Assembly (NCBI GenBank): GCA_027924585.1
Contig: BSBM01000151.1
Location: 9,891,501-9,955,500 of the forward strand
Length of the DNA stretch: 64,000 bases
Source of the DNA: Larix kaempferi
Taxonomy: Eukaryota; Streptophyta; Pinopsida; Pinales; Pinaceae
Reading direction: 5' to 3'
Positions 1 to 11,370 of the stretch are shown here, in pieces. Position numbers and translations under genes: made by a program. The notes under the pieces are model-generated. The model ran no database searches, had not been told where the DNA came from, and saw nothing but the letters and a program-made list of their open reading frames with translations. Position 1 is the stretch's first letter. The number at the start of each line of letters is the position of its first letter.

Positions 1-883
1 AAAGTGCCCTACACCAGAGCCATAAACTGGATCAAATAAGAGAACTGAACAACTCAGTACCATGAGTGAATCAAATTAATAATGCCAAAGGAAACAAAGA
101 GGTTGATCTCAAGTGCATCCAATGTTTTCCACAGCATAAATTATTGTGCTTCAGTTGAAAATGAAATGTGATTACTAATTAGTGATCATTCCACCGCAAT
201 TCAGCGGGATTGTCAATTAAAAGAACAAAAGAAAGAAGTCTTCTGAAAGAATCATGAAAATAAATGAACCCATGCTCAAATGATGACTCGTACAATCCAG
301 TAACTGCCACACACATCTGTTTAAGTACTAACAAACTTTAAGTAATAAAAAGCATGTGCTCCATATTATGAGGAGATGTAGTTGATCAAAGTTGCCAATA
401 ATGTGTTGTAAGAAAAGAAGTCTAGGGAAAGTCCAGAAAACACATAAAAATTAAAGGCAATGCAATCCTATATCAATATTCAACAGGATGACATGCAAAG
501 ATGATGTCAACCTCGCTAGTGATATAAAAAGAAATCAAGTACAAGCACTGAACTAGGGCTTGTTAACTCTCAGTGAATCAAGTTTCATGAAGAACCAATG
601 GAATAAAGTGACCTCAAACAGTATGTCATACATATTCTATAACATACTTCATTTTGTACTAGTTAAAAATGATTGCAGATACCAATCATCCGAGAATGAA
701 CATAAATCGACAAAAAACTACAAGACTTTATGATCTCCTTGTATTATTTGGTATGGATGAGAAACCAAGGGCAATAAAAGAAAAAGTATAGGCCTTAATA
801 GCATAGTTGAACCAACTATTGCCCATCTAATATAGAGTCAACTGACTGCTTCCAGGTAAAACTGTCATCCAACTCTTCTGCAG
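1..883. other. 3' flank of the TOC159-like gene, non-coding
   Basis: AT-rich sequence downstream of the stop codon of the minus-strand TOC159-like gene. The proximal few hundred bases should hold its 3' UTR, but I could not pick out a convincing polyadenylation signal. No repeat, transposon motif or second gene was recognised. Confidence 0.5.
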
Positions 884-3800
884 TTACTGTGTTGAATCCG
901 AACCAAACAACCGTCCACCAATGAGAGCCCTGATTACTGGGATGATGCCAATCAAAGCCATCTGAAGCTGTTCAGAGCTGCTTGTGCGAATGCTAAGTTG
1001 CCCAGAGCCCTTGTTGTTCAAATTTGCACGAGTGACGATCATCATCTTCCTTCCTATACCAAACTGCGACTGGAGATTGCCGCCTATAGCAAAATCTCCA
1101 TGCCAATTCATTACAGAGATGCCCAGTGTGGATTGTGTTTGGCCAATCGGGTAGTCCTTATCTCTCAGAGTGGCTTCTAAACTTCCCCCGTATGCCAAAT
1201 GGCCACCACCCGTCATAGCACCACCATTTACGTTGAACTTCAACCTCTTTCCAATCATTATTCTATCTTCAAGTTTCATGCCAGTCGCCAATGTATCTCC
1301 TAAATAGGTCAAAGCCAGTCCACCTGTAGTCTTATTGTACTTAAAATTGCTAAACCTAGTCTCACCACGCAAAGTGTATGCAAGACCCTTACCAACAGTT
1401 TGAACATCAAAACCTGCTTGTGTAACTTTATGTTCTCCATGCTTTAGAGAAGCAGCACATTCCAACTGAAGGTTGGCCTCCTTCTTATCCTTAGTAATTT
1501 GACCAGAGATTGAAGCTGGAACCTTGTTTCCAATAACAAGCATTTTCTCCACATTCACTCCATCATAACCAATATCATGGTCCCAACCATGAGTATCTAA
1601 AACTGGCCTTACAAGCCACTGATCAGCAGTTTCAAGGTAACGATACCTATAGGTAGGATTATCAGAGTCAAATGCCGGAGGCATTGCCATATCTGGCATA
1701 GGTACGGCTACTGTTGCTGCCCCAGTGATGTCCTCCTCAAAATTTTCATCAACCGTGTCTGACACTTTATAAGTTCCTCGTGTCTTCTTTATATTTCTTC
1801 GCCGCCTCAGCTCCTCTTTCCACTGTTTCTTCTGATACAACTTTTCCCGGTAATCTACTTCATCAAGATAAGCTTTCCTTTGCTCTTTAGTCAGTTTAGA
1901 TAGCCGATATTTACTCAGGGGCTTGAAAGGAGGAAGCTGATCATACTCATCTTCATCATCTGAATCTGATAGCTGCTCCAGATCTTCATCAGAATCAATA
2001 TCTTCCCCAGTCTGCTCATCGGGGACCTTCAGTTGTGCTCGAGACTGCAGAAGAGAGGACAATAGAAATGGCAACGGTGGAGCTCGGGTGCGAAATCCAA
2101 ACGGTTTTCCAGGTGTACTGTCTTGTAATTTCAAAAGTGCATTTGCTTCAGCTAAAACCTTTGATGAAAAGCACAACAACAATAATTGAGGTTTCCAAAC
2201 CTGCCCATTGGGTAAAACACTTTGGCCTTCCCTGTTCTTTCTACATAGCTGATGATTTTCCACTAGTGAAACGGGATTCATAAGACGCATATCACCAGCT
2301 GCTTGGCGTATGGAGTGTTGCACTATTTGACTACGCTGAGCCATAAACATCTCATAACTAAGAGGTGTTCCATTGGCTCCATCAGGAGGAGCTGATGAAG
2401 CATGAGTGAGAACTACAATGGCATTGAACCAAATGGCAGCTCCAAATGTCTCAGTGATGATTTTGAGCAGTGGGAGATCACTATAGTCCCTACTCTGCAC
2501 ATCTAATCGATCAAAATAAAGGACAATATCTGGAGGGCATTTCTTGATAAACTTTTTAACCGATGACATGATTGCTTTATTTTTGTGCTGATTTGCAAAA
2601 GAGGGCAACAGACCAGGTGTATCAACAATCCTGACCTTTATACCATGAATAGTGCCCAGTATCTCTTGAACCTTGTTTGTTGCAGGCCGAAATGCATTGG
2701 TTGCAGACTTGACTTCATCAAAAATGGAATTAATTGTTGCACTCTTGCCTACGCCTGTTTTTCCAAGAACCAAGATGTTACAAGTGAAGTCTAAGTCCTC
2801 CTCACCTGCTGCCTCGAGCTCCTCTGCAATTTTACTAGCTCTGTCTAAACTAACAGCCCCATTGGTGCTTCTACCTCTTTTTAGACCCTCTGCCAATCCC
2901 AACCTATACAAAACCTGAGTAACAACAACATTCTGAGGACTCTGACCTAACCTTTTAACAAGTCTTAGGAATTTCACTCTTATGGTCTGGAGTTTCTCCT
3001 GTGTTTCATCATAACCATCAGCAGAGTCTGTACTGCCCTGATCATCTTCCACTAATGCAGATGAGCGAGAAAAAGCTGGTTCATTTGTTCGGGAATGCTG
3101 AAGATAACGAGGAATGGGATCCAATAATGGAATGGATGATCCAAGCCCTGCAGGGCGTCTTGAAACCGAAAACCCTGCAGCACCAACTGAGGGATTGTTA
3201 GAGACAGTCCCTGCTGAACTGGCTGCCTCCATTAAGGCAGCCAAAGCGGAAGAGTCCATCATTTCTTCATCTTCATCATCATCCTCATCATCGTCATCAT
3301 CTGCTTCTTCCTCCCAATCTGCAACCATTCTTCCAACAACATTCTCGATAGACTGAATATTATCAGTAGAAGATTCAAATTTAAACTGGGGTTTAGCATC
3401 AGTGGCCATAGTTTCTTCTTCAACCATGTATTTCTCTTCCATATCTTCATCTTTGGAGAAAGAAGAGTTTGTTTCTGTTTCAGGATTTCTTTCTACCTCT
3501 CCTAGAGTAAACGAATCAGCAGTGGATGCTTCAGGCTGTGAGATGCCATCTTGTGCTTTCTTACTCACATCTGCATTTGTCACTTGCACTTCAGACTCCA
3601 TATCTTTCTTTGGTTCCAAAGATCCTAGCTTTTCTCTCTGAGCTAACTCCGCTCCTTCATTCAATTGTCCAAAACCTTGAAAAGTCTGAGATTCTAAATT
3701 AAACTTGGTTTCTTCCCTACTAGTCACATTGGAAACATCCACTCCGTTCATAATCTCATTTTCTGCAACCTCAGTTTCCCGCTTATCATCTGCCTCAGTC

Positions 3801-6800
3801 TTTTGAGTAGTGTCTAGCTCCTCAAAAGATATAGCCTTCTGCTTAGATTCAAAATCAGACGAACCTTCCTTCACAGCTTGCATCTCAGCCACATTAGTTT
3901 GCTGTGTATCATTTTCTTTACGTTCTTGACTATCACCGCATTTATCAGCACCCTTCTGCTTGACATTAGAATCCTCTAATATCCATTCTTCAGCTGTTGC
4001 TTGAAGATGAGCTACCTTGGTTTCCAGTAAGTCATCTGCCTCAATTTGTTTATCATCCAATCCTTCTTTTCTACTGTTAAGAACATCCTCCTCAGTGACC
4101 CGATCCTGCTTGGAATCAGAATCCAGTAAAGCACCATCCCCTTGAAGCTTGGCAGTACTAACAATATCCTCTTCATCCATCTGCTGTTGCTTCAATTGAG
4201 ATTCATCTTTATGTGTGCCTTCTTGCTTGGATTCAGCAACATGCTCATGCATGGATTCAGACTCATGTAAGGCAATCTCTTTAGCAATACCCTGGGCATT
4301 AACTGCCTTTGCTTCATGTCTGTCATCTGCCTCACATTTCCCCATATCATCTACTTCCTTCTCATTTTTGATAACCTCCTGTTCTACAATACTATCCTCT
4401 ACCAAATCATTCTCAAGCAAAGCAGCAACATCTGTAGCCATGTTAGTGCAAATAGTATCCTCATTGTGAATACCCTCGTGTTTGGCCTCCTCAATTCCTC
4501 GGGTCTCCTTTTGGGCACCAGCCAATTGTTGTATGGTAATCCCATCTTGTTCAGAGTTCACCGCAACCAAAGTATCCCCATCTACCGCCTTCCCAGTATC
4601 AACAATCTCTACAGTGGCAACTTCCTGCTGCTTATCATTGGAATCCTTCAAAACACCTTCTTTGGCATTAGCAAGAACCTCGGATTCAATCTCTGCATTG
4701 GCAGGTTCCTGCTGCTTATCACTGGAATCCTTCAAGACACCTCCTGTGACATTTGCAAGAACCTTGTTTTCAATTGCTGCATTGGCAATCTCCTGCTGCC
4801 TATCACTAGAATCTTTCAAGACGTCTTCTTTGGCATCTGCGAGAACCTCAGTTTCAATATCTGGACTGGCAACTTCCTGCGGATGCCTATCATTAGAATC
4901 CTTCGAGACACCTACTTCTGCATCTGCGAGAACCTCAATTTCAATCTCTGCACTGGCAACTTCCTGCAGCTTATCAATGGAATCCTTCCAGACAACTCCT
5001 GTGCCATTTGCAAGAACCTCGTTTCCAATCTCTGGATTAGCAATATCCTGCTGCTTATCATTAGAATCCTTCAAGACACCTTCTTCGGCATCTGCAAGAA
5101 CCTCGGTTTCGATAGCACCGTCAGCTTCCTGCTTCTTACCATTGGAATCATTCAAGCCACCTCCCGCACCAGTTGCAAGAATCTCATTTTCAACAGCTGC
5201 ATTGGCAATCTCCTGCTGCGTATCATTAGAATCCTCACATACAAATTCTCGGGCATCTGCGAGAACCTCAGTTTCAATATCTGGACTGGCAACTTCCTGC
5301 TGCTGCTTATCATTAGAATCCTTCGAGACACCTTCTTCTGCATCTGCGAGAACCTCAATTTCAATCTCTGCACTGGCAAATTCCTGCTGCTGCTTATCAT
5401 TAGAATCCTTCGAGACACCTTCTTCTGCATCTGCGAAAACCTCAATTTCAATCTCTGCACTGGCAACTTCCTGGAGCTTATCAATGGAATTCTTCCTGAC
5501 AACTCCTGTGCCATTTGCGGCAACCTCGTTTCCAATCTCTGCATTAGCAATATCCTGTTGCTTATCATTAGAATCCTTGAAGACACCTTCTTCTGCATCT
5601 GCAAGAACCTCGGTTTCAATCTCTGCAGCAGCTTCCTGCTTCTTATCATTGGAATCCTTCAAGACACCTCCCGCACCCGTTGCAAGAATCTCATTTTCAA
5701 CAGCTGCATTGGCAATCTCCTGCTGCTTATCATTAGAATCCTTCGATTCACATTCGTGGGCATCTGCGAGAACCTTAGTTTCAATCTCTGCACTGACAAC
5801 TGCCTGCTGCTTATCATTAGAATCCTTCAAGACACCTTCTCCAGCGTCGGCAAGAACCTTGGTTTCAATCTCTGCAGTGGCACTTCCCAGGGGCTCATTG
5901 CTGGAATCCTTCAAGACACCTTCTTTAGCATTTGTGAGAACATTGTCTCCATAAACCTGGAATCCATTATCACCGTCAACCTGCTCCTTCCATTCAGACT
6001 CTCTCAAGGCACCACCATCAGTGGCAGAACCCAAATTCTGAACTTCTGCAGTGTGCCCTAGAACAGCCTCCTCCGACCCTTTTCGCCCAGTCTCCTCCAC
6101 GGTCTCACCAAACTTAGCAAGCACCAATTCAGGGCACAAGGTTTCGGTCATAGCTTCTCCATAACCCTCCATATTCTCAACTGTTCCCACGCTCCTCTCA
6201 CCAATTCTCAATCCCCCATCATTCATCCCTTGGTCTTCTACAACACCCACGTCACCAAATTCCCCAACAACACGCAGACCCCCAGAGAAAACAAAAGGCG
6301 GGACTTTGGCCACATTACAGCTCTCTCCCTCTTCCTCGCCCACGAAATCCCCATTCCCTAAATCCTCTGGTGGCTGTTCATCATCATCACCACTAACTTT
6401 GGCTACGGGCCTAACAAGGGAAAAACCAGAAGATGAAGAAGCAGAAGAAGAAGAAGAAGGAGAAGAAATCTCTCTTACCATGGCCACTAGCGGAACGAAT
6501 TCCTCCACCACGGCCTCGTCCTCAGCTGAAATCCTCCGCTCATCTGCAGCCTCCGCACCATCCATTTCATCTATGGGAAACGAACTGTTCCCGTTAGTGC
6601 GCCTCAGTGCGCTCTGAGCTTTGTACAAAAATGTCGGATTTCCTGCCGTAAAAGACCCCACTGAGCTTTCTACCGCAAAAGGGGCGGTAGTCATTTGAAA
6701 ATCCTCCTCTTCCTCGTCCTCGTCCTCGGACTCTTCCGTGCCAGAACTTTCCTTTCCCTCGTCATCGTCTACGTCCTCCGAAAGTGGAGCGCGGATGGGA

Positions 6801-6922
6801 ATCGAGCTCGGAATCGTTTCCGAATCTGCTGCAGTTCCTTCATGATTTTCCCGTCGAGACGCAAATGGGGTCAGCTTTGGGCCCGGTTCGTGACCGGAAA
6901 GCTTAGCAATCGCAGGCTCCAT
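884..6922 (-). CDS. TOC159: TOC159-like chloroplast preprotein-import receptor GTPase
   Basis: A 2012-codon single-exon reading frame. Proteins of this family sit in the outer chloroplast envelope, bind transit peptides and, with TOC34 and TOC75, pass precursors into the plastid. Three parts are visible. An acidic A-domain covers about residues 1-1340 and includes an Asp/Glu tract near 1205-1221. The GTPase G-domain has the P-loop GKTGVGKS at 1387-1394, DTPGL at 1434-1438 and THASS near 1506. The C-terminal membrane-anchor M-domain runs from about 1680 to the end and contains SSSEQLQ close to the C-terminus. The A-domain carries 16 tandem 28-residue units at about 326-776. From general knowledge, Arabidopsis TOC159 is about 1500 residues and TOC132/120 are shorter, so this protein is long mainly because of the A-domain. 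The start is the first ATG of the frame and opens an acidic N-terminus typical of the family. Paralogue choice (159 versus 132/120) is not certain. Confidence 0.93.
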   Translation of the reverse strand: MEPAIAKLSGHEPGPKLTPFASRRENHEGTAADSETIPSSIPIRAPLSEDVDDDEGKESSGTEESEDEDEEEEDFQMTTAPFAVESSVGSFTAGNPTFLYKAQSALRRTNGNSSFPIDEMDGAEAADERRISAEDEAVVEEFVPLVAMVREISSPSSSSSASSSSGFSLVRPVAKVSGDDDEQPPEDLGNGDFVGEEEGESCNVAKVPPFVFSGGLRVVGEFGDVGVVEDQGMNDGGLRIGERSVGTVENMEGYGEAMTETLCPELVLAKFGETVEETGRKGSEEAVLGHTAEVQNLGSATDGGALRESEWKEQVDGDNGFQVYGDNVLTNAKEGVLKDSSNEPLGSATAEIETKVLADAGEGVLKDSNDKQQAVVSAEIETKVLADAHECESKDSNDKQQEIANAAVENEILATGAGGVLKDSNDKKQEAAAEIETEVLADAEEGVFKDSNDKQQDIANAEIGNEVAANGTGVVRKNSIDKLQEVASAEIEIEVFADAEEGVSKDSNDKQQQEFASAEIEIEVLADAEEGVSKDSNDKQQQEVASPDIETEVLADAREFVCEDSNDTQQEIANAAVENEILATGAGGGLNDSNGKKQEADGAIETEVLADAEEGVLKDSNDKQQDIANPEIGNEVLANGTGVVWKDSIDKLQEVASAEIEIEVLADAEVGVSKDSNDRHPQEVASPDIETEVLADAKEDVLKDSSDRQQEIANAAIENKVLANVTGGVLKDSSDKQQEPANAEIESEVLANAKEGVLKDSNDKQQEVATVEIVDTGKAVDGDTLVAVNSEQDGITIQQLAGAQKETRGIEEAKHEGIHNEDTICTNMATDVAALLENDLVEDSIVEQEVIKNEKEVDDMGKCEADDRHEAKAVNAQGIAKEIALHESESMHEHVAESKQEGTHKDESQLKQQQMDEEDIVSTAKLQGDGALLDSDSKQDRVTEEDVLNSRKEGLDDKQIEADDLLETKVAHLQATAEEWILEDSNVKQKGADKCGDSQERKENDTQQTNVAEMQAVKEGSSDFESKQKAISFEELDTTQKTEADDKRETEVAENEIMNGVDVSNVTSREETKFNLESQTFQGFGQLNEGAELAQREKLGSLEPKKDMESEVQVTNADVSKKAQDGISQPEASTADSFTLGEVERNPETETNSSFSKDEDMEEKYMVEEETMATDAKPQFKFESSTDNIQSIENVVGRMVADWEEEADDDDDEDDDEDEEMMDSSALAALMEAASSAGTVSNNPSVGAAGFSVSRRPAGLGSSIPLLDPIPRYLQHSRTNEPAFSRSSALVEDDQGSTDSADGYDETQEKLQTIRVKFLRLVKRLGQSPQNVVVTQVLYRLGLAEGLKRGRSTNGAVSLDRASKIAEELEAAGEEDLDFTCNILVLGKTGVGKSATINSIFDEVKSATNAFRPATNKVQEILGTIHGIKVRIVDTPGLLPSFANQHKNKAIMSSVKKFIKKCPPDIVLYFDRLDVQSRDYSDLPLLKIITETFGAAIWFNAIVVLTHASSAPPDGANGTPLSYEMFMAQRSQIVQHSIRQAAGDMRLMNPVSLVENHQLCRKNREGQSVLPNGQVWKPQLLLLCFSSKVLAEANALLKLQDSTPGKPFGFRTRAPPLPFLLSSLLQSRAQLKVPDEQTGEDIDSDEDLEQLSDSDDEDEYDQLPPFKPLSKYRLSKLTKEQRKAYLDEVDYREKLYQKKQWKEELRRRRNIKKTRGTYKVSDTVDENFEEDITGAATVAVPMPDMAMPPAFDSDNPTYRYRYLETADQWLVRPVLDTHGWDHDIGYDGVNVEKMLVIGNKVPASISGQITKDKKEANLQLECAASLKHGEHKVTQAGFDVQTVGKGLAYTLRGETRFSNFKYNKTTGGLALTYLGDTLATGMKLEDRIMIGKRLKFNVNGGAMTGGGHLAYGGSLEATLRDKDYPIGQTQSTLGISVMNWHGDFAIGGNLQSQFGIGRKMMIVTRANLNNKGSGQLSIRTSSSEQLQMALIGIIPVIRALIGGRLFGSDSTQ
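4596..5948 (-). repeat. 16 tandem 28-codon units in the TOC159 acidic domain, with a six-unit higher-order repeat
   Basis: In-frame tandem units of 27-29 codons, each built on a core such as EVLADAEEGVLKDSNDKQQ followed by a variable tail. Sixteen can be counted at residues about 326-776. Successive units differ in a patterned way: units with ATGAGG, NGTGVV and ADAEEG cores recur in the same order. The block near 4921-5298 matches the block near 5428-5775, about 507 bp (six units) away, so the array grew by duplication of multi-unit blocks as well as single units. Length variation is in multiples of three, so the coding frame is kept. Confidence 0.92.
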
Positions 6923-7260
6923 GTGCTAAAAACTTTTAAAAAGTAAACACTACAGGGCTGCCCGGATGAATTTTCTTCCGTTTCTGCAGAGCGTTACAGG
7001 GGCTGATAATGAAGGATTCAAAGGGCGTTGTTGAGTATCGTATGGCTATTGATTCCAAGTTACAAAAAGATAGAGAAACCCCGCCTAAACCCTGCAGAAC
7101 GAACACTCTTACAACCGGATAAGGCGCCGTTCCGACGGCCGGGAACGGCGTACTTGGCGTTTTGGCCGGGACAAAAAACGGAATCTAATTTTTTCGGTTT
7201 GTTACGCGGGGAAGAGTGTTTTGCAAGTTATAAAAAAAAAATGCAAACGTAATATAATAT
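6923..7260 (-). promoter_or_regulatory. 5' flank and probable promoter/leader of the TOC159-like gene
   Basis: Sequence immediately upstream of the minus-strand start codon. It is less AT-rich than the DNA beyond it and contains GC-rich stretches near 7120-7160. No unambiguous TATA box or initiator was seen, so the promoter role is inferred from position only. Confidence 0.35.
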
Positions 7261-9370
7261 ATATTTCATCGATGTATATTCAATTTTTTACCTAATATAT
7301 ATTTCAGTGATGTATATTCAATTGTATTTTGTATTTTTTTTTCTTCTTTTTTTTCACTGCAAACTACTAGAAGACTACCTTCACTTTACAACACCAAATA
7401 TTTTGAGGAATCTGCTACAGTGGTGGAGGAATCTGACCCAATAAGTATCTATTAAACAAGTATGTTCAAACATTGTGGTGACCACTAAAGATAAATATAT
7501 ACATCATTAGTAGATGTATATATCCTTGAGGCATGTAAATTAGATCTATATATTTTTTAGGCATGTAAGTTTTAAATATTGTAGTATATTCACTCGTCAA
7601 GATGTTTATGCACTTAAACATTGTAGTACTCATTTCTTGGGGAGTGACAATCTCAATTTTGTTTATGAGTGTGTTTATACTTTTAAATATTGTAGTATTT
7701 GTTGTTTGTGGTGTGACAATTTTAATTTTTTTTAGTGATTTATTTGTTACACGTATTTTTTTTGTGAAATTTTCATAGTAAATCTAATAGTTGATGAATA
7801 CCTCATAAGAAAGAATTGCAGAAAGAATGAGCACCAAAACACAGATGTAATAGAAACCAGATAGGAGCAAAATAATCACACATGTTACATTAATCTGAAT
7901 AATCAACAATAATGATACAATGCACAGGATTTGAATACCAAGGGTGTAATTTGAATTAGCCTGCATGGAGAGATCAAAAGATCAGTAGAGTGTCATCAAA
8001 GCACAACTAGGAGTCTTGATCATCATCAGTGGAGTCATCAATGCACAAGTAACTGTCAACCAGATGTCAAACTGAGTCTAACTGAGTGTGGTAGGTGTAA
8101 TTGGCACATGGAGGCACTAACCGAATGAAGGAGGCTCAGTGGAGTACGCATGAGGAGCTAACTGGAGTCAGAATAGGCAGTCTAGTCTCACTGGAGGTCC
8201 ATCGGAGTGATACAGTCAGTTGAGGAGTCAATCTAGCCTTAAATCAAAGAAAGATCTAAAGATAACTCAACTAACTGAAGTGCAACTGAGTGGTAGGTGA
8301 GAGAGGGCGCCTTTCACAAGTGGTAGGTCAAAGGAGGGCGCACTAAGCATTAGGAGGGCTAAAACTGATCAGAAAGAAGCTCCTGGGGCTAGTTAACTGA
8401 GGGCTAGGTGCTGGGACTAATGACTGCATGCATGACTGAAAATGCAAAAATGGAAAATGTTGTTAGGACTAGGATGGAGTATAGGGAAATCTCAACATTT
8501 TCGTTGTTTTAAATAGTAAAAAAAATTAAAGGAAAATTTTATGGTTGAATTTTTATCAACTAAGTAGAATTATGATTTTAGGTAAAAAAAATTATCCAAT
8601 TAGGGAAGAATTTTCATTGAAAAGGAGGTGAGTTTGTCAATTTATTAACTTACTTTGTTGCTTATCGCTCACTAATTTGTTGAAGGCCATATCTATGCAT
8701 AAGAGGTTTTGATATGCTAATAATATTTCTTTTGTGGTATCCCAATTTTACACATGGTAAAACATGATTCTTTTTTCATGTAATTGGCCTAGTGAATAGG
8801 TAGAGTTTTCAACTATGTGTTAAAGAATTTTAAGGGAGAATAAGTAGGCTAGTTCTTTAAAATGCCCTCCTTTTGCTTCGTGACCATGTGAGGTCTCATG
8901 GTTAAGTCCAAATGCTAGTATTTGTGGATATTCACACTAACTAGAGGCTTAATGAGTAAGGGAATTGTTCCTCAACATAGAACCAACAAAAAAAGTAAAG
9001 GTGTTACTTTAAAAAAATGTGTTTTTTTTACAATATAAGAGTATTTGCAATGAGAAAGGGCATATATACCACTAGTGTTGCTCTTGGCTTGCTCTAAGAA
9101 TAAGTGCAAACACAAGCATAAAGTGGCCTACAAAGAACAAGCATGTCATTGGGGAGACTTAAACCCTAGTGGGACAGTGACATTGCATTGTGTTCGCTGA
9201 GCAAGCAGCCTCATTGACAAAAATAAAAATTGTAAATAAAAGCTTCACGAGTTCTATTCTATTATCGAAAATAGAATTTATATGCACAATTATTTGTTTT
9301 GGGAATTTATAATTATGATTCTTAATTAGGATCATAGTTCGTCTTGATTGTTTCGTCAGGATCATAGTTC
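7261..9370. other. Intergenic AT-rich DNA, no gene recognised
   Basis: No long reading frame, transposon motif or RNA gene was recognised. The stretch 8,000-8,450 is less AT-rich and contains many short 'gagtc/gagg' motifs but no clear repeat unit. A short direct repeat of 'ggatcatagttcgtc' lies at about 9328-9372, next to the left arm of the inverted repeat that starts at 9371. Confidence 0.5.
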
Positions 9371-9553
9371 GTCCTATTAATTTATTCTAGGATCATTCAT
9401 TGAACATTGCTAAAATTATATTATCTATCTTATATAAACATATCTCATTCTCTCCATTTTTATAATAAATTAAAACAAAATAAAACCTCCTTTTTACAAC
9501 CACAATATAAAGAAAAACCCAACCACTCTCTTTGATACTTAAATTTCACCTCT

Positions 9554-9683
9554 TGTTCCTCATCAACCCATAAATAATCATCAACGTTGATGATGTCTGG
9601 TCCACAATAAAGGAGGGACGTTCCTTATCAACCCATAAATAATCATCAACATTGATGATGTCTTGTCCACAATAAAGGATGGA
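9554..9683. repeat. 65-bp tandem duplication containing an 18-bp palindrome
   Basis: Two head-to-tail copies (9554-9618 and 9619-9683) differ at a few positions. The first contains the perfect palindrome ATCATCAACGTTGATGAT at 9577-9594; the second has one change in it. Confidence 0.8.
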
Positions 9684-9810
9684 TGGTGCCATAACTATCC
9701 TCATAGACATGGACATTGGAATTGAACCATTTGCTCGAGTTTTCACTTTAATGTTCCAAGGCAATATTTTTATCTCATAATATGATTGGTTAGGTTGGGA
9801 TAAGACAAGG

Positions 9811-10060
9811 AAAAAGGAGGAACTCTATCTCTCAGGGCTAAAGTTCCACCACCTAAAGCATATACCTTATCATGGAACAATCACCACCTCACAAACACCT
9901 TATCTTGGGCACGCTTTTCAATCAATGTCTCATATAATTTGTTATGTTAAGACAGTGATGTGGAAAATGAAGAACTCCATTCTTTAGGTTGAAGTTCCAC
10001 CACCTAGAGCATATCTTATCATGGAACAATCAACACCTCAAAAACACTAGAAGCATGGGC
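9811..10060. repeat. Diverged tandem duplication, period about 152 bp
   Basis: The block starting near 9811 recurs near 9963. Best conserved is a core reading 'aagttccaccacct' followed by 'atcatggaacaatca', at 9841 and again at about 9992. The second copy is shorter. Confidence 0.7.
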
Positions 10061-11220
10061 TATAAAACTATCCTATCTTCTCTATCCTGACAAGCCTAGT
10101 ATATCTTCAATGAGAGCTCCGGGAAAACAACGAAATCCACATAGGTTTGTGTGGTTTACAACTTTCCAAAAAAGCATCACAAATATCTACTTTGTCTCAC
10201 TCTCCTAAACTTCTCTGCCACACAAAGCCCCCACCACCTTACAAATTCAAAACCTTTGGGTTAATATTCAATGAGTTATGGTCGTCGTCATTAATTCTTA
10301 TTAAATGGATTGTCTTTCTCTGAATTAGCTTTTCGTCTCAAAACTAATTTTTTAAATGGTTTCTCCTGACAATTCGATACTCCTAGAATGCTTTTGATGA
10401 GGGATATTAGTTTTGGAACAATGCCTTTTTTATCATATTATAATAATGACCAAGGTTTTAACTTTACAACAATCTACATTAAACGTGTTGACATTATTCA
10501 TATGTATATATAATAATTCATGGTTTTTAAATTTGAAATAATTTAAATTTAAAAATAATTAATAATAATATTTTTTTTATAAAGTTTAATTTGAATTTAA
10601 ATATAATTAATGAAATTGTCTTAAATTGAAATGAGAATCTCAAGTATTGGATCAAGAAAAATAACTTATTTATACAAAGTTTATTAAGAGAGAGTATCTT
10701 AGAGATGATTAACCCAAAGCCAATCTTTTAAAAGAAAATAAGAAAAAAATAACAACATCAATTATTTGGAAACTCTCTAATGAATCCTTATAGAAAAAAA
10801 AAGAGGCAAAGCTCTCAATCCCTCCCTACAACATTGATAAAGGTTTCAATCCCTACATTTTAAGTAAGGGATGCAAACGTGGATTCAATGATACTAAGAG
10901 AATCGATTCTTTGTATGCAAGTTTTTAATTAAAATTCATTTAAGGAATAAAGAGGTGGTACAAACCAAATTTAGATTTAAAAAGGAATATAATCCTTATG
11001 ACCATATTAGAGGAAAGATAACAATTTGTTTTACTATAGCCTCCACCAACTTCAAACTACATGATAAAGTAGAAATACATCAAGAAAACAAGCAAAAAAA
11101 CAAGACATTGTAAACATTAGAGGTTCCTAGTTAAGGGAATTAATAATTTTAGCAATGTTCAATGAATGATCCTAGAATAAATTAATAGGACAAAAAGTAC
11201 AATATTGTGTTAAATATAAA

Positions 11221-11370
11221 ATGGAAATGTCAAGGTATATTAGAACTAGAAAAGAAAGGAGGGGAGAGAGATGTTATAAGGAAAACACAAATTAATGGAG
11301 ATGTCAAGGTATGTTAGAACTAGAAAAGAAAGGAGGGGAGAGAGAGATGCTATAAGGAAAACACAAATTA
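11221..11370. repeat. 74-76-bp tandem duplication
   Basis: Two nearly identical adjacent copies (11221-11294 and 11295-11370) differ by a few substitutions and one extra GA step. Both contain 'aaagaaaggaggggagag'. Confidence 0.88.

Larger units (their letters stand above)
9371..11191. repeat. 1.8-kb segment bounded by a perfect 49-bp inverted repeat
   Basis: Bases 9371-9419 are the exact reverse complement of 11143-11191. Identity stops abruptly at both inner and outer edges. The interior is AT-rich, contains the local duplications listed separately and has no transposase-like frame. The layout would suit a non-autonomous DNA transposon, but I see no target-site duplication next to the arms, so this may be another kind of inverted duplication. 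Confidence 0.55.

Noticed and set aside
5152-5649. 165-codon minus-strand frame inside the TOC159 repeat
   Set aside because: A second-frame shadow of the same repeat in the same strand.
4316-6061. 581- and 490-codon plus-strand open frames opposite the TOC159 gene
   Set aside because: They exist because the sense repeat units are multiples of three. Content is repetitive (SCCLSLESFKTP or FNLCTGNFLLLIIRIL types) with no domain, and the sense strand has a full TOC159 protein.
7784-7966. 60-codon hydrophobic minus-strand frame
   Set aside because: AT-rich DNA gives hydrophobic codons by chance; no promoter, family or neighbours support it.
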